Positions 26,686-37,031 are shown, numbered from the stretch's first letter. The stretch is DNA of 64,000 nt from Flavobacteriales bacterium (GCA_023957375.1 JAMLHB010000003.1:525342-589341); one strand, 5' to 3'. Notes: generated by a model not told the origin, from the sequence alone. Translations and numbers: made by a program.

Positions 26686-26693
26686 TAGCTTCG
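26686..26693 (+). promoter_or_regulatory. TAnnTTTG-like box of the GH16-lipoprotein operon
   Basis: TAGCTTCG, one mismatch from the consensus, ends four nt before the GTG at 26698. This supports the GTG start and a leaderless two-gene transcript. Confidence 0.45.
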
Positions 26694-26697
26694 CCGC

Positions 26698-27840
26698 GTG
26701 AAGAATTTCCTGCGCATCATCGCCGTGCCTGCCTTCGTGGTGATCGCCGGCCTGTTGGCATGGCAGTGGATGACCTCGGGGCAGCAACAAGCCATTAAGG
26801 AGCAGGTGAAGCGCGTCATCGGTAAAAGCCCGCGCATGACCAATGGAACCCCGCCTGTGGCAGCCGACATGCAGGCCGGGGAAACAGGGCTGCTCACTGG
26901 CGACCCGGCACCCTTCGGCTTTGCCACGGGCCCCTGGTCAACAGTGGCTTTCGAGACGGATGGGCATACCGTACGCCCCGATCTTCAATTCAGCTTCGAG
27001 GTGCCCCCGGGGTCCGATACCACCCTGCTTTCCCGCCAGTGGTCGCATGCCGGAGCGCGTTCCTACCGGATGGCCCCCGGCGACGAGTACTCACCGGCCA
27101 TCCGCCGGCGCGTCCAGGATGTCGCCCTCGGATTTTCCGCAGTGGAGGTGGGTTTGTGGGCTTGGTCGCCATCACCCGGCGTCCTCGTCACCGCCGTGGT
27201 GTCCATTGATCGCGACGGCAAGCAGGTCGCTTGGTTCGGAAAGGACATGGTCATTCCGGAGGACACTGTACGGTCCGGTGCCCGGCTCAACGGCAGTTTC
27301 CTGTTGCGCGACCTGGCGTTGGAACCAACGGACGTGGTGTCCGTCTATCTGTGGAAAAGGGGAGGCAAAGAAGCCTTCATCGACGACCTGGACCTCTTCT
27401 TCCACAGCGGCGAGGTGCCCGGCAGAAAGCTCGGCCAAGCATTCCCCTTGGATAGTACAGGAAAGGCCGCGCTCGGCTATGCCGACGTGGTGTTGCAGGA
27501 GGTGGTGCCCGATCCGGCACGGTTCAGCGCCGGGGCCCCTGCCGTGAACACCACCGTGGATGCCATCCCCATCGGCGGCACCGGGCAGCGGTGGCAATTC
27601 AAGCCGGACGAGGGCGTGGCCTATTTGTTGGACCCAGTAGGCCAACCTGCCGCAATGCTCCGCCCATGGTCCGCTACTTCCGGCAGGGACATCACCCATT
27701 TCGACCGGGTAGTGGCGGAGCCTACGGCGGAAGGCATCCGTCTTACCGGCTTCGATGTGGTCGCGAAGGATGGCGAGGAACGCATGGCCGCTTCGCCCGC
27801 ACCCATGGCCGTCACCCTCCAGCTTGCCAAGGCCCCATGA
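26698..27840 (+). CDS. Hypothetical membrane-anchored protein upstream of the GH16-like lipoprotein
   Basis: A 380-residue protein of unknown function starting at GTG. Residues 5-24 are hydrophobic (LRIIAVPAFVVIAGLLAWQW), giving a signal anchor. The rest is extracytoplasmic and rich in beta-type sequence, with segments such as VEVGLWAWSPSPGVLVTAVV and AFIDDLDLFFHSGEVPG that resemble carbohydrate-binding or lectin-like jelly-roll folds. The DDLxLFF phrase recalls a similar one (VDDLELWV) in the membrane protein at 34399-36324. It overlaps the next gene by four bases (ATGA), so the two are translationally coupled. I do not recognise the family. Confidence 0.7.
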   Translation: MKNFLRIIAVPAFVVIAGLLAWQWMTSGQQQAIKEQVKRVIGKSPRMTNGTPPVAADMQAGETGLLTGDPAPFGFATGPWSTVAFETDGHTVRPDLQFSFEVPPGSDTTLLSRQWSHAGARSYRMAPGDEYSPAIRRRVQDVALGFSAVEVGLWAWSPSPGVLVTAVVSIDRDGKQVAWFGKDMVIPEDTVRSGARLNGSFLLRDLALEPTDVVSVYLWKRGGKEAFIDDLDLFFHSGEVPGRKLGQAFPLDSTGKAALGYADVVLQEVVPDPARFSAGAPAVNTTVDAIPIGGTGQRWQFKPDEGVAYLLDPVGQPAAMLRPWSATSGRDITHFDRVVAEPTAEGIRLTGFDVVAKDGEERMAASPAPMAVTLQLAKAP

Positions 27841-29705
27841 AAGGCTTGCTCTGCCCAATGCTCCTGCTGCTCGTGTCGGGTTGTGCAGGCCCCGGTTCTT
27901 CGCGCAACGCCGAAGATTTCGAGGTCCTGGGCAATTGGCACCAAACGGACGAACAAGGAGCAAAAACGATCGACCTTGACTATGGCGATGCGATCGACAG
28001 CGGGTTCACCATTCCCTCGGCTCGACAAGTGGAAGGCGGGCGATTCACCTTCTCCTTCACCGTAAGGGACACCACCGGCAGCGGGCGTGCCTTCCGGTAC
28101 AAATTGTACTACCGCAACGAGACATACCGGATGAACGACTCGCTCCCGGATGGCCGCATGCATCCGTTGGCGGAAGAGAATTTTTACGGCAGTTGGGACC
28201 ATGCACCGGAAGGCTTCCGCAGCACCGGGCCCACCCAAGGCCGCGATGCGCTGAGGGTGGAGGACCGGTTCCGCATCCATGGTGATCCGCGGGACGAGGA
28301 CAGGTTCGTGGTGGATGGGCACCGCAAGCGCTGGGCGCGGAACCCGCGCGTGGGCATGTACGAATTCCTTTTGGTGGTCCTGCCCGAAGAAGCCCTGGCA
28401 GGTTTGCCGAATGCCGTGATCAGGATCAATGAGCAACAGGACGGGCACTTCATCGATCCATTCTGGTACTTCCTCCATGGGCCGGGCTCGCATATGCCGA
28501 ACGTACAAGTGCTGCGGGCTGAGGACCGGTTGAAAGTGACCGCCCGCCCACCGCTTGGCGCCGGCATTTACGTGGAAGAGCAGGAGGGCTTGTCCACCGA
28601 GGCGTTCAATGGCAGCTGCGGGAGCTCCGAAGAATTGCGCACAACAGCTCCGTTCCAGCAGTTCATCCACTATGTGGACCCCTCCACGCAGTTCTCCAAC
28701 ATACCGCTGATCGCCGACATGCTCGGCAACGCATACACACCGGACGACCACGACTTCAACCGAGCCTTCTTCCCAGAAGGGAGGATGGTGTCCTTGAGGC
28801 CCATGACCACCAAGCTGCCGTGCGAAACGGTGCGGTCCAACCCGGAGAACAACACCATCGAGATCCACAACCCGGCCTCCACGCCCGATCGCCTGCGCAA
28901 GGAAAACGTGGGCGTACGCTCGCGCCACGGCCTGCTCTACGGCAAGTACTCCGTGAAGTGCAAGCTCACCCCGCTGCTGAACGACTCGGACATGTGGAAC
29001 GGCCTCACCAACGCCATCTGGCTGATCTACCAAGGAGCACCCGGTAACCACCGCCGCATCTGCACCAAAGACGGGTACATGGAGAACTACTGGGGCGGTG
29101 CGCAGGACAAGCGGGTACCGCAGGTGGCCTATGCGGAGATCGACTTCGAGATCCTGAAAACGCCGCTCTACTGCCCGGATGCCACCTTCCCTCCGCTTGC
29201 GCCGCAGCAGGTTGCCGTGCCGGGCCGCAGGGCCAACTGGCAGCAACCTGCCGACCGGGGCATCCCAAAAGGCATGATCACCGTCGCCTGCACCAACTGG
29301 GACATGGCTTGCCACCAACCGGTGAACTTCGCCGCAGGCTGCAACGACATCGCCCACAACGGGCAGGTCTTCTCCAGCCATCGCTGGGACGACAATTACA
29401 GGGCGCTTACGCAAAAACGGTTCGAGCCGGACGCTGAACTGTTCCGCGGCGACCACTACTGGTTCCAGATCGACTGGCGTCCCGACCAGGTGATCTGGCG
29501 CATCGGCCCCGAACTGGACGAGCTGCGCGAAGTGGGCTACATGGACAGTACCGTCACCTCCATCAGCGACGTGCAGATGCTGCTTATAGTGACCCAGGAG
29601 TTCCACAATACCAAGTGGTGGCCGGGCTCGCCGTACCAGCAAGGGTACATTCCGTTCGCCGCAAAGGACTACAAAGGGGTGATCCAGGACGTGTTGATCG
29701 AATGA
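27837..29705 (+). CDS. Lipoprotein with C-terminal GH16-like glucanase domain
   Basis: A 622-residue lipoprotein: MKGLLCPMLLLLVSGC gives a type II signal with lipobox VSGC. The N-terminal 340 or so residues are unrecognised. From about residue 350 the protein looks like a family 16 glycoside hydrolase (concanavalin-like fold): RHGLLYGKYSVKCKLTPL, a Trp-rich WNGLTNAIWLIY, the catalytic-type motif E434-I-D436-F-E438, and WFQIDWRPDQVIWRIG. GH16 enzymes cleave beta-1,3 or beta-1,4 glucans and galactans; the substrate here is unknown. The start overlaps the stop of the upstream gene (ATGA). The C-terminal half is long, with insertions containing several Cys (CTNWDMAC). Confidence 0.72.
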   Translation: MKGLLCPMLLLLVSGCAGPGSSRNAEDFEVLGNWHQTDEQGAKTIDLDYGDAIDSGFTIPSARQVEGGRFTFSFTVRDTTGSGRAFRYKLYYRNETYRMNDSLPDGRMHPLAEENFYGSWDHAPEGFRSTGPTQGRDALRVEDRFRIHGDPRDEDRFVVDGHRKRWARNPRVGMYEFLLVVLPEEALAGLPNAVIRINEQQDGHFIDPFWYFLHGPGSHMPNVQVLRAEDRLKVTARPPLGAGIYVEEQEGLSTEAFNGSCGSSEELRTTAPFQQFIHYVDPSTQFSNIPLIADMLGNAYTPDDHDFNRAFFPEGRMVSLRPMTTKLPCETVRSNPENNTIEIHNPASTPDRLRKENVGVRSRHGLLYGKYSVKCKLTPLLNDSDMWNGLTNAIWLIYQGAPGNHRRICTKDGYMENYWGGAQDKRVPQVAYAEIDFEILKTPLYCPDATFPPLAPQQVAVPGRRANWQQPADRGIPKGMITVACTNWDMACHQPVNFAAGCNDIAHNGQVFSSHRWDDNYRALTQKRFEPDAELFRGDHYWFQIDWRPDQVIWRIGPELDELREVGYMDSTVTSISDVQMLLIVTQEFHNTKWWPGSPYQQGYIPFAAKDYKGVIQDVLIE

Positions 29706-29956
29706 GCGCGCCATGGGATCGGGGCCTTTGGCCTACGCCGGCCGACACCACAGGACTGATGCCCCTTTACTGCATGGCGGTGCTTCGCACCCCCGACCAA
29801 TTCATGCACCGCTTGGAAGGTGGCGGTCTACGAAACCATCTCAGCTTCGTTTGGTGCGTGAAGTATGATATTTCGGCCGGAAGAATCTGGTACCAATAGC
29901 ATCGAGCGAGTCCCACGATGCCCGGGAAGCAAGAATTCCATGATGTGAGGAGGGCG

Positions 29957-30670
29957 CTAAAACCCGTATTTCAAAATGCACCAGATCGCCCGGAAGCCAT
30001 CCTGCCAGCCGATCTTCTTCCCCTCGGCGTACGTGCGGCCGTAGTAGCTGATGCCCACCTCGTAGATGCGTGCATCCTTTACGCGGGCCAGCTTCGCCGT
30101 CACCTCCGGCTCGAAGCCGAAGCGCTTTTCCTTCAGGTCAAGGCTTTTGGCAATATCGCTGCGGATCAGTTTGTAGCACGTCTCCATGTCGGTAAGGTTC
30201 AAATTGTTGAACGCATTGGAGAGCTGGGTGAGGAACTTGTTGCCGATGCTGTGCCAGAAGAAGAGGATGCGGTGAGGGTGGTGCCCCATGAAGCGCGAAC
30301 CGTACACCACGTCGGCGAAGCCTTCCACCACGGGGCGTAGCAAATCATTGTATTCGCGCGGGTCGTACTCCAGGTCGGCATCCTGAATGATCAGGTATTC
30401 CCCGGTCGCCTCGTTGATTCCGCGGTGGATCGCCGCTCCCTTGCCCATGTTGTACGGCTGCTGGATGAAGCGGATGCCGAGTGCCGGATTGGCGGCCATG
30501 TAGCGTTCAACTGCCTGTACGGTGCCGTCCGTGCTGCCGTCGTTCACGATGATCACCTCCTTTCCAATGCCATTGACCAGCACCACATCCCGCACTTTGT
30601 CCAAGATCAGGTGGATGGTGCGCTCTTCGTTGTACGCCGGAATGATGATGGAGAGAACGGACAACGTCAT
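29957..30670 (-). CDS. Glycosyltransferase family 2 (DPM1-like)
   Basis: A 237-residue GT2 resembling polyprenyl-phosphate mannosyl/glucosyl transferases: [31 protein letters not shown] and the DxD-type motif [11 protein letters not shown]. It has no C-terminal membrane segments. It probably loads a sugar onto polyprenyl phosphate for use by the polytopic protein encoded directly upstream, whose stop overlaps this ATG by four bases. Its first 128 coding bases are duplicated at 34210-34337. No promoter is seen directly upstream, so it depends on the upstream gene. Confidence 0.9.
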   Translation of the reverse strand: MTLSVLSIIIPAYNEERTIHLILDKVRDVVLVNGIGKEVIIVNDGSTDGTVQAVERYMAANPALGIRFIQQPYNMGKGAAIHRGINEATGEYLIIQDADLEYDPREYNDLLRPVVEGFADVVYGSRFMGHHPHRILFFWHSIGNKFLTQLSNAFNNLNLTDMETCYKLIRSDIAKSLDLKEKRFGFEPEVTAKLARVKDARIYEVGISYYGRTYAEGKKIGWQDGFRAIWCILKYGF

Positions 30671-32280
30671 CGATCGGCAAGGTGGCGGATATCATAGACC
30701 TTTATGGCTCCGTGTTCAAATAGCGGGTTGCCCAAGCAGCCTGCAAACCGTCCACGAAGTTCCTCCCCATCTCCGATCAGGTAGAAATACTTCGCTCCAT
30801 GCTCGACGAAGTTCACCAGGTCGGGACAGTGCAGCTCCGGCCTGCCAAATTCATTGAATCCCACCTGATTGCTTAAGTAGAGCGTCTGACAAACCGAGAT
30901 GTCCGGCGCTGCAACAATGATGTCATCCGGCCGTATTCCGTGTAGCCGTGCAATGGGCTCAATGTCAAGCAATCCGGTCATGTCCCAATATTGTGTGAGG
31001 CGCCAATGTTCCCGTTCAACCGCATTGGTGCGCATCCATCCGGCCATGGTATAATCCTGCTGCCTCATGCGGATATTGTTCATGGCAAATACCACTTGGT
31101 AGACCGTGACCAGCAGGAAAACACCCTTGAACCAGAAAGAACGGTACAGCAAGTGGCCACCGTTCCGCATGTGCCATAGCGCAATGATGACCACGGCAAT
31201 TGGCAAGACTAACGGCGCAATGAAGTAATAGTCGTGGTTGTCCAACGCAATGAACCAGAGGAGGGTATAGAGGATCACTCCGCCAACAAGCACGGCGAGG
31301 AAGAGCAAGATCGCCTTTGGCAATGATCGAACATATCGGACGAGGTACAGGCCGAAAAACACCAACAAGGCATAACCAGGGAGAGTAAAAAATTGGTGAA
31401 CCATGATGGTACGTGCGAAATCCCACGCTTTCGCCGCATCTTCATGTGAAAGGTCCCAAAGTGCCCATGTGCCCTGATATGAATATTCCGCACCATGCGC
31501 CCGATTGTATTGGTAACTGTACGCCACCCAGGCCGCCGTTGCCATCAATCCCACGGCGATGGAAGCCAACATTCGCCGCAGGCGCTCCTTGTTCATGCCC
31601 GGTATTGCGAACCGGTCCGGGAAAGCAAGCGCCAGCAGGCCGATCCCGGCAAGTGCCAACGGAAGCATCGCTGCCGTCAGCTTCAACAGCATGCCCAAGG
31701 CAAATGCCGCAGTTCCCAACGCCAGCTGGCTCTTCCCACCGCCTTTCATATAGCGGAGGTAAGCCAAGCAGCCCACCAGCACGAGGTCCAGTGCGGGCAC
31801 GTCAGTTAAAAAGCCGATAGCGAAGTAGACGACTGCCGGAACCGTGAAAAAGAAGAGGCTGACCATGACTCCCCAAAAACGATCGTTGGTCAGCCGCTCC
31901 ACTAGACGGCAAAGAGCCCATGACCCCCATGCATGGATGGCGAGCATCAACACGCGGTATGCAAACTCACTGGGCCCGATGAGTTTCCACAGCATCCCCA
32001 TCACGTAGTACAGCAGCGGGAATTCACCGGCGCTCTTACCGGTGGTCAGGCCATCGGCGATAAGGCTTTGAACGCCCGGTTTGAACAAGTTCCATTCGCC
32101 AACGTAGTACTCGCGGGTCAGCGAAAGGCAGTTGGTTTGCCGCCACAGGTGATGTGCCAAGGGGCGCAAGTGCAGGATCCTGCCATATTCATAAAGGAAA
32201 CACAACAAAACAAACCCGAAGGCCCACCATGCCCACAAAGGAACCCGACGTACCCATGCCCGTGGGGGAATTTTGACCAT
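30667..32280 (-). CDS. Polytopic glycosyltransferase, GT39/ArnT-like
   Basis: A 537-residue integral membrane protein with about ten or more hydrophobic segments. The first periplasmic loop contains [17 protein letters not shown], resembling the acidic/aromatic loop of ArnT/PMT-type (GT39/GT83) enzymes that take sugars from polyprenyl phosphate. The C-terminal 130 residues are soluble and extracytoplasmic (from [19 protein letters not shown]). The ATG at 32280 was preferred to TTG 32289 because a near-consensus box (AATATTTG, 32287-32294) lies six nt upstream. It overlaps the GT2 gene by four bases, the classic pairing of a donor-making GT2 with a lipid-linked-sugar transferase. Confidence 0.82.
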   Translation of the reverse strand: MVKIPPRAWVRRVPLWAWWAFGFVLLCFLYEYGRILHLRPLAHHLWRQTNCLSLTREYYVGEWNLFKPGVQSLIADGLTTGKSAGEFPLLYYVMGMLWKLIGPSEFAYRVLMLAIHAWGSWALCRLVERLTNDRFWGVMVSLFFFTVPAVVYFAIGFLTDVPALDLVLVGCLAYLRYMKGGGKSQLALGTAAFALGMLLKLTAAMLPLALAGIGLLALAFPDRFAIPGMNKERLRRMLASIAVGLMATAAWVAYSYQYNRAHGAEYSYQGTWALWDLSHEDAAKAWDFARTIMVHQFFTLPGYALLVFFGLYLVRYVRSLPKAILLFLAVLVGGVILYTLLWFIALDNHDYYFIAPLVLPIAVVIIALWHMRNGGHLLYRSFWFKGVFLLVTVYQVVFAMNNIRMRQQDYTMAGWMRTNAVEREHWRLTQYWDMTGLLDIEPIARLHGIRPDDIIVAAPDISVCQTLYLSNQVGFNEFGRPELHCPDLVNFVEHGAKYFYLIGDGEELRGRFAGCLGNPLFEHGAIKVYDIRHLADR

Positions 32281-32286
32281 GATGCC

Positions 32287-32294
32287 CAAATATT
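32287..32294 (-). promoter_or_regulatory. TAnnTTTG-like box of the GT39-GT2 operon
   Basis: The minus strand reads AATATTTG, one mismatch from TAnnTTTG, ending six nt before ATG 32280. It supports that start over the TTG inside the box. Confidence 0.4.
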
Positions 32295-32486
32295 CTATTA
32301 GTGTCCTATGAATTTCCCGTAGCAGATCAGGCCGGAGAGTGCCTTCTGCGGAACAAAAGTCGGTCTTTCGGGGGGAATACGGTCATTGAGAAGTGCACAG
32401 CAATGCGGACTTCCTTGGGGTTGGCACGGTGATCGAAACGGTGGTGGTGGTAGCGCGTCCCTGAAAACCATCATGCCGAGGGCGCG

Positions 32487-34136
32487 CTACTTGAAAGCGG
32501 ATTTGGCAAAGCTTGTGGTATGATGTGCCTTAGTTGCCGAGGCCTTCAGTCGCTGCGGATACGCGTAGAGCAGCACCCGGTCGTTGCCGAAGGATAGCGT
32601 ATAGCCTTGCTCTTTCATGATCGCCACGGTCTCTACCTGGCAGTCGGAAGCAGTATCAGCGATGATCAGCAATACAAGGTCGGCCGGAATTACGTCCGTG
32701 GACTCCAGGTTGTTCTCCCAGCATAAACAGGAATGGTACATGTCCACTTTCCCAAGGTAGATGTTCGGCTTGTTCTCCTCGCGCCACCGGATTGGGAAAT
32801 AGCCTTTGGTGGCTTCGTAATTGCCCCACAGGATCACTTCCCCTTGCTCCGCGTAATAGTTGGAAAGGTGTCCTCCCATCCAGTTCTGCTGTCCATTGAA
32901 GAAGGCCGGTACCATGTGGCCGGTACGGGGCATTACATCCCGGGCTTCCATGATCCGGGCATAGTTGCCGTATGCGTCCTTCGCCGCTTTCATCCGGTAG
33001 TCCAACAAGCCGATGCCGGCGGCCAAGAGGGAAAGGGTCAATATATGCGCGGTGAGCCGGACACCACGCTCCTCAACAGGGCCCAGGATAATGGCAGCCC
33101 ACAACAGCAACAGGAACAGGGCGAACCAGAACAGCCGTGGTGAGATATAACCTGCAGCACCATCGTCATTGGGCAGCACGACAAAGGCGACCAACAGAAT
33201 GATCGCCGTGAAGAGCAATGCACCCGGGACCGCCCCAACTCCCTCAGGCAATCCTTTCCGAATAGCTTGCCAGACTCCAACAGCGACAAACAACACCCCC
33301 CCCAATCCGAGGAGTGGAGCCAACCACGACTCTGGCCCTCCACCATAGGCGTGCAATACCGGCCATTTCAGGATATAAGCGACTTGCTCCGCCCCGGATA
33401 GCCGGACAGGTGCTGCCGCTTCAACAGGGTGGCTCCAGTAGTTCACCAGCAGGACCGATGAAGGAACCATTGCCAGTGCTACGGGAAGCACGGTGCCACG
33501 GAACTTCCTGGGCAAGCTCCCGTCGTGCTTGCGGATGGAACGAAGAAGGTCCAAGGCTAAGGCAACCCCCAACGTGATGACCGCCACAAGGAACGGGAAC
33601 AGATGGGAGAAGAACAGGGCCAGAAAGAGAAATCCCAAGAGGATGGCCCTTCGGCCCGAGGGTTGTTCGATCACTTGCCCGATGGCGATCAAAGCCCAAG
33701 GGAACAAGGCGATGCCGATGCAGTAGTTCATGAAGCCTAGGTACATCAGGAGTTGCTGCAGGAAGGGCAGGAACAGCAATGCCAGGTAGGCGGGGGCCCC
33801 GTGGCGTACCAGCAGGGCCCGGATGCCGAACGGCGTGAAGACCAGGTAGACCAGCCAGGCCAGCTTCTCGGCCACTGCAGCATTCACGAAAGAGGTCAGC
33901 AGGGCAACCAGCACATGCCCACTCCAGTTGGGCACCGGCACCGGGTTGAACCTAAAGTAATGCGCGATCGTTCCGTCCGGGTCCAGGAGAAGGGATCGGA
34001 TGATGTGTACGTTATAGGCGTGCGCCCCGCTGTCCATGGTGATGAACCGGGGCGGTATCAGTACCGGCAAGGCAAATAACAAGGCGAGAACGAACAGGGT
34101 CACCCCGCTGTTGCTGAGCCTTTTCAAGAGAGCCAT
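32487..34136 (-). CDS. Polytopic membrane protein, putative glycosyltransferase
   Basis: A 549-residue protein (from ATG 34136; TTG 34148 would add four residues) with about eleven hydrophobic segments. The first loop has RFITMDSGAHAYNVHIIRS, an Asp-containing loop like those of GT-C fold glycosyltransferases, followed by a second loop YFRFNPVPVPNWSGH. The C-terminal 140 residues are soluble, with MYHSCLCWENN. Its family is not recognised beyond a likely GT-C fold. It stands alone on the minus strand between two GT genes and has no clear promoter box. A role in surface glycan or lipid glycosylation is inferred from its neighbours. Confidence 0.65.
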   Translation of the reverse strand: MALLKRLSNSGVTLFVLALLFALPVLIPPRFITMDSGAHAYNVHIIRSLLLDPDGTIAHYFRFNPVPVPNWSGHVLVALLTSFVNAAVAEKLAWLVYLVFTPFGIRALLVRHGAPAYLALLFLPFLQQLLMYLGFMNYCIGIALFPWALIAIGQVIEQPSGRRAILLGFLFLALFFSHLFPFLVAVITLGVALALDLLRSIRKHDGSLPRKFRGTVLPVALAMVPSSVLLVNYWSHPVEAAAPVRLSGAEQVAYILKWPVLHAYGGGPESWLAPLLGLGGVLFVAVGVWQAIRKGLPEGVGAVPGALLFTAIILLVAFVVLPNDDGAAGYISPRLFWFALFLLLLWAAIILGPVEERGVRLTAHILTLSLLAAGIGLLDYRMKAAKDAYGNYARIMEARDVMPRTGHMVPAFFNGQQNWMGGHLSNYYAEQGEVILWGNYEATKGYFPIRWREENKPNIYLGKVDMYHSCLCWENNLESTDVIPADLVLLIIADTASDCQVETVAIMKEQGYTLSFGNDRVLLYAYPQRLKASATKAHHTTSFAKSAFK

Positions 34137-34202
34137 GTCAAGCTTCAACTTTTATGTCACCGGCCTTGCGGGACAATGAGACATCCTCACCCCCCATTCC
34201 CT

Positions 34203-34346
34203 TCACCTCTCCGTGCTGCCGTCGTTTACGATGATCACCTCCTTTCCAATGCCATTGACCAGCACCACATCACGCACCTTGTCCAAGATCAGGTGGATGG
34301 TGCGTTCCTCGTTGTAGGCGGGAATGATGATGGAGAGCAGGATCAT
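34203..34346 (-). pseudogene. Truncated duplicate of the GT2 gene 5' end
   Basis: A 47-codon remnant that starts [19 protein letters not shown], runs to [11 protein letters not shown] and stops. Bases 34210-34337 match 30528-30655 of the intact GT2 gene over 128 bp with seven differences by eye and no gap; most differences are at third codon positions. The copy ends abruptly inside the GT2 domain, before the DxD motif, so it cannot be an active enzyme. It begins 52 bp after the stop of the polytopic gene 34399-36324, the position an intact GT2 partner would occupy. Confidence 0.85.
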
Positions 34347-34398
34347 GCTGCCTGCGAAAGTCGGTGTTTTCGCCATATCGGAGATGTGCAGGCCCCTT

Positions 34399-36324
34399 TC
34401 ATTGCAGCACCCATAGTTCCAGGTCGTCCACGTAGATCGCCGGCTCGTGCTTCAGCTGCCTGATCTCCAAGTGGACCGAGTCCCCCGGAAGCAGCGGGCC
34501 TTCCATGCCCACAGGCGCCACCACGCGTTGCCACCTTCCCCACTGCCGCATTTGGTCGGAGGAGTTGACCGCTGCGCGCACGATCTCCTTCCCGCCCCTG
34601 AACACCTGCAGCAACGGCGATACCCAGTTGGTGCCTTCCTGCTGGGCCACCATCATCGTCGCCATGAGCTGAAGGCCGGGGCTGCCAATGGTATCGGGCA
34701 CCACCCAGTTGATGTCCGTGGTGCGGTGTATGGTGCTGTCGAAACAAACGCTGTACTGCCCGCCCGCGTGGTATTCCGCCGTGCGCCCAGGTGTTCCCGG
34801 GGCCTCAAATCCTTGGTGGAACCGGTACAGCACGGTAGGCGGCGTGCGCCAGCGCTCATCACGGTACAGGTTGGTGTTCACCGCTTCAGAGCGGTACAGC
34901 AGGGTCCAGTGCGCGGTGTCCACCTGGTCCATCCCGTCGTATTCCACGATGTAGTAGTTCGCCGGAACGTACCGGCCAGGAGCGATGCGCGGATAGGCCG
35001 TGATCCATTGCAGGCTGTCGCGTTCGCGGTAATAGCGCAAGCTGCCGTATGTCTCAAAACCGGTGGCCACGGTGATGGTTCCGCGGAGGGCATCGATCGG
35101 GGCGTGGTCTTTTTCAATGATCTCCAGCATCCGGGATGCTTCACCCGAGGGCTTCCATTCCACGGCGTAGGTGGTGTTGAGGCTTCTGCCTTGATGGTAC
35201 AGTAATGGGATGCACCAAAGCACGGCCATGACCACCGGTGTGCGTTGCGGCCAAGCCACCAACCCGGATACCAGGATGTAGGCTGCAAGAGGCAGCAGGA
35301 ACAGTGCCGTGCGTGTTTGGGGGAAGGGCACACCGAAGAGGATGTACTGGAGGGTGAAGCCGGCCAAGACGGCTGCCAAAATGATCATTCCGAAGCCCAT
35401 GGGCCGCAGATGGCCCGTCCATCGCCCGCGCAGGGCGGCTACCCAGGTAGCCAAGCTGCAGGCGGCAACTCCGCCGATCACCGCGCCCGTGATCCCCAAT
35501 ACCGGCCAGCGATAGGGTTGATGATACAGGAACTTCATCCCGAAGGTGCCCATCATGCAATGCCAAAGCGAATCACAGCCGAAGTTGAGCGAGCCGCCCT
35601 GCGCGAGCAACAGGGCATTGGGCAGCACCAAGGCGAGCCCGGCGACCGTCACTCCGCCCAATACGGCCGCCTGCCCCCATGGGAAACGCCCGCTGCGGCC
35701 CTTCCCCATGGCCCAAACTGCCGCAAAGGCCACAGCGTAGGCCAGCAGATAAGTGACCATGATCACGTGGGACATGGCGGCCAACACGGCGCAGATCGTG
35801 CCGAAAGCAATGTTCCGCAGATGCCTTCCCCCGTTGAAATAGCGCGTGGCATGCCAAAGGCTGAGCATCATCCAAGCGTTGGCCAGTCCATAACCCCGTG
35901 CCAGGGAGAAAAAATCCAGCAGGTAGGGATGCACGTTCAGTAGCAGGAAGGCCGCAATGGCCAACACGCTGCTCCGGGCCTGCAGCGCGATGCGTGCAGT
36001 GGCATAGAGATAGAGGGCATGGCCCGCCAAGTTGGGCAGGCGCAAGGCTAGCTCACTGTTGCCGAAAAGGCGGTCGGCCAAGATCATCCCCCACACGTTC
36101 AACAGGTGATGGTTGCCGCCCATGCCATCATGCTCACGCTGGAAGAACATGCCCGGCACCACGTGGCGCACGTAGGTCCAGCTTTCATCCCATGTGAAAG
36201 AGACCTTTACCGCGCGCAGCACCGTGTAGGCCAACAGGGCCACCGCAATAACCAGGATCACCGCTGGCGCCAACCATCTCGGGGCCCGATTCCCGCCGCC
36301 CCAGGCCTGATCCGCACGATGCAT
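34399..36324 (-). CDS. Polytopic membrane protein, GT-C-like, with C-terminal lectin-like domain
   Basis: A 641-residue protein. Residues about 15-430 hold ten or so membrane segments. The first loop has [15 protein letters not shown], where the D-E pair fits the catalytic loop of GT-C enzymes (GT39/PMT-like), and [19 protein letters not shown] follows. The C-terminal 200 residues are soluble and extracytoplasmic, ending in a jelly-roll-like stretch ([27 protein letters not shown]). ATG 36324 was chosen; the frame stays open farther upstream but there overlaps scoB without homologous sequence. It is followed by the truncated GT2 copy, suggesting that a GT-C/GT2 pair once stood here. Confidence 0.72.
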   Translation of the reverse strand: MHRADQAWGGGNRAPRWLAPAVILVIAVALLAYTVLRAVKVSFTWDESWTYVRHVVPGMFFQREHDGMGGNHHLLNVWGMILADRLFGNSELALRLPNLAGHALYLYATARIALQARSSVLAIAAFLLLNVHPYLLDFFSLARGYGLANAWMMLSLWHATRYFNGGRHLRNIAFGTICAVLAAMSHVIMVTYLLAYAVAFAAVWAMGKGRSGRFPWGQAAVLGGVTVAGLALVLPNALLLAQGGSLNFGCDSLWHCMMGTFGMKFLYHQPYRWPVLGITGAVIGGVAACSLATWVAALRGRWTGHLRPMGFGMIILAAVLAGFTLQYILFGVPFPQTRTALFLLPLAAYILVSGLVAWPQRTPVVMAVLWCIPLLYHQGRSLNTTYAVEWKPSGEASRMLEIIEKDHAPIDALRGTITVATGFETYGSLRYYRERDSLQWITAYPRIAPGRYVPANYYIVEYDGMDQVDTAHWTLLYRSEAVNTNLYRDERWRTPPTVLYRFHQGFEAPGTPGRTAEYHAGGQYSVCFDSTIHRTTDINWVVPDTIGSPGLQLMATMMVAQQEGTNWVSPLLQVFRGGKEIVRAAVNSSDQMRQWGRWQRVVAPVGMEGPLLPGDSVHLEIRQLKHEPAIYVDDLELWVLQ

Positions 36325-36341
36325 GGCCGCAGGGGCTTGCC

Positions 36342-36998
36342 TCAGAGCACCATTTCCGGCACGTCGGCAGAAGCTACCAGCCGCCCCTCCGTCTTCGCCT
36401 TGATCTCCTCCACGCTTACCCCGGGCGCCCGTTCCTTGAGGATGAAGCCCTCCGGCCCCACGTCGAACAGGCCCAGGTCCGTGAGCACCCGCTTCACGCA
36501 GCCCACGCCGGTGAGCGGCAGGCTGCAGCGCTTCAGCAGCTTGCTCTCCCCGTGCTTGTTGGTGTGCATCATGCACACGATGATGTTCTGCGCGCTGGCC
36601 ACCAAGTCCATGGCGCCGCCCATGCCCTTCACCATCTTGCCGGGGATCTTCCAGCTGGCGATGTCGCCGTTCTCGGCCACCTCCATGGCACCCAGCACGG
36701 TGAGGTTCACCTTCTGGCCGCGGATCATGGCAAAGCTGGTGGCGCTGTCGAAGATGGCCGAGCCGGGCAATAGTGTAACGGTTTGCTTGCCCGCGTTGAT
36801 CAGGTCGGCATCCTCCTCTCCTTCGTACGGGAACTCACCCATGCCCAGGATGCCGTTCTCGCTTTGCAGCGTCACGTTGATGCCCGGCGGGATGTGGTTG
36901 GCCACCAGCGTGGGGATGCCGATACCGAGGTTTACGTAATATCCGTCCTGCAGCTCGCGCGCCACGCGCTTCGCCATCTGGTTCTTGTCCAAGGCCAT
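36342..36998 (-). CDS. scoB: 3-oxoacid CoA-transferase subunit B
   Basis: A 218-residue CoA-transferase beta subunit: [32 protein letters not shown], then the catalytic Glu in [11 protein letters not shown], and [12 protein letters not shown]. With subunit A the enzyme moves CoA between succinyl-CoA and acetoacetate or a related 3-oxoacid. ATG 36998 gives the N-terminus [15 protein letters not shown] seen in relatives. A perfect TACATTTG box lies 25 nt upstream. No subunit A gene is adjacent: the upstream neighbour is a flavoprotein gene whose stop overlaps the promoter region, and nothing downstream encodes it. Confidence 0.93.
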   Translation of the reverse strand: MALDKNQMAKRVARELQDGYYVNLGIGIPTLVANHIPPGINVTLQSENGILGMGEFPYEGEEDADLINAGKQTVTLLPGSAIFDSATSFAMIRGQKVNLTVLGAMEVAENGDIASWKIPGKMVKGMGGAMDLVASAQNIIVCMMHTNKHGESKLLKRCSLPLTGVGCVKRVLTDLGLFDVGPEGFILKERAPGVSVEEIKAKTEGRLVASADVPEMVL

Positions 36999-37023
36999 GA
37001 AGTTCCTGTCTTGATGAAGTCTC

Positions 37024-37031
37024 CAAATGTA
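37024..37031 (-). promoter_or_regulatory. TAnnTTTG promoter box of scoB
   Basis: The minus strand reads TACATTTG, a perfect match. The predicted transcript start near 37017 gives a leader of about 19 nt. The box sits just beyond the stop codon of the upstream flavoprotein gene. Confidence 0.6.

Noticed and set aside
27621..29714. A 697-codon minus-strand open frame
   Set aside because: It is antisense to the coupled pair ending at 29705. The plus-strand frames have a lipobox, a GH16-type motif and an ATGA overlap; the minus frame has none.
36325..36576. 84-residue N-terminal extension of the polytopic protein at 34399-36324
   Set aside because: It would overlap the conserved C-terminus of scoB, and the extension is Arg/Gly/Ala-rich shadow sequence.
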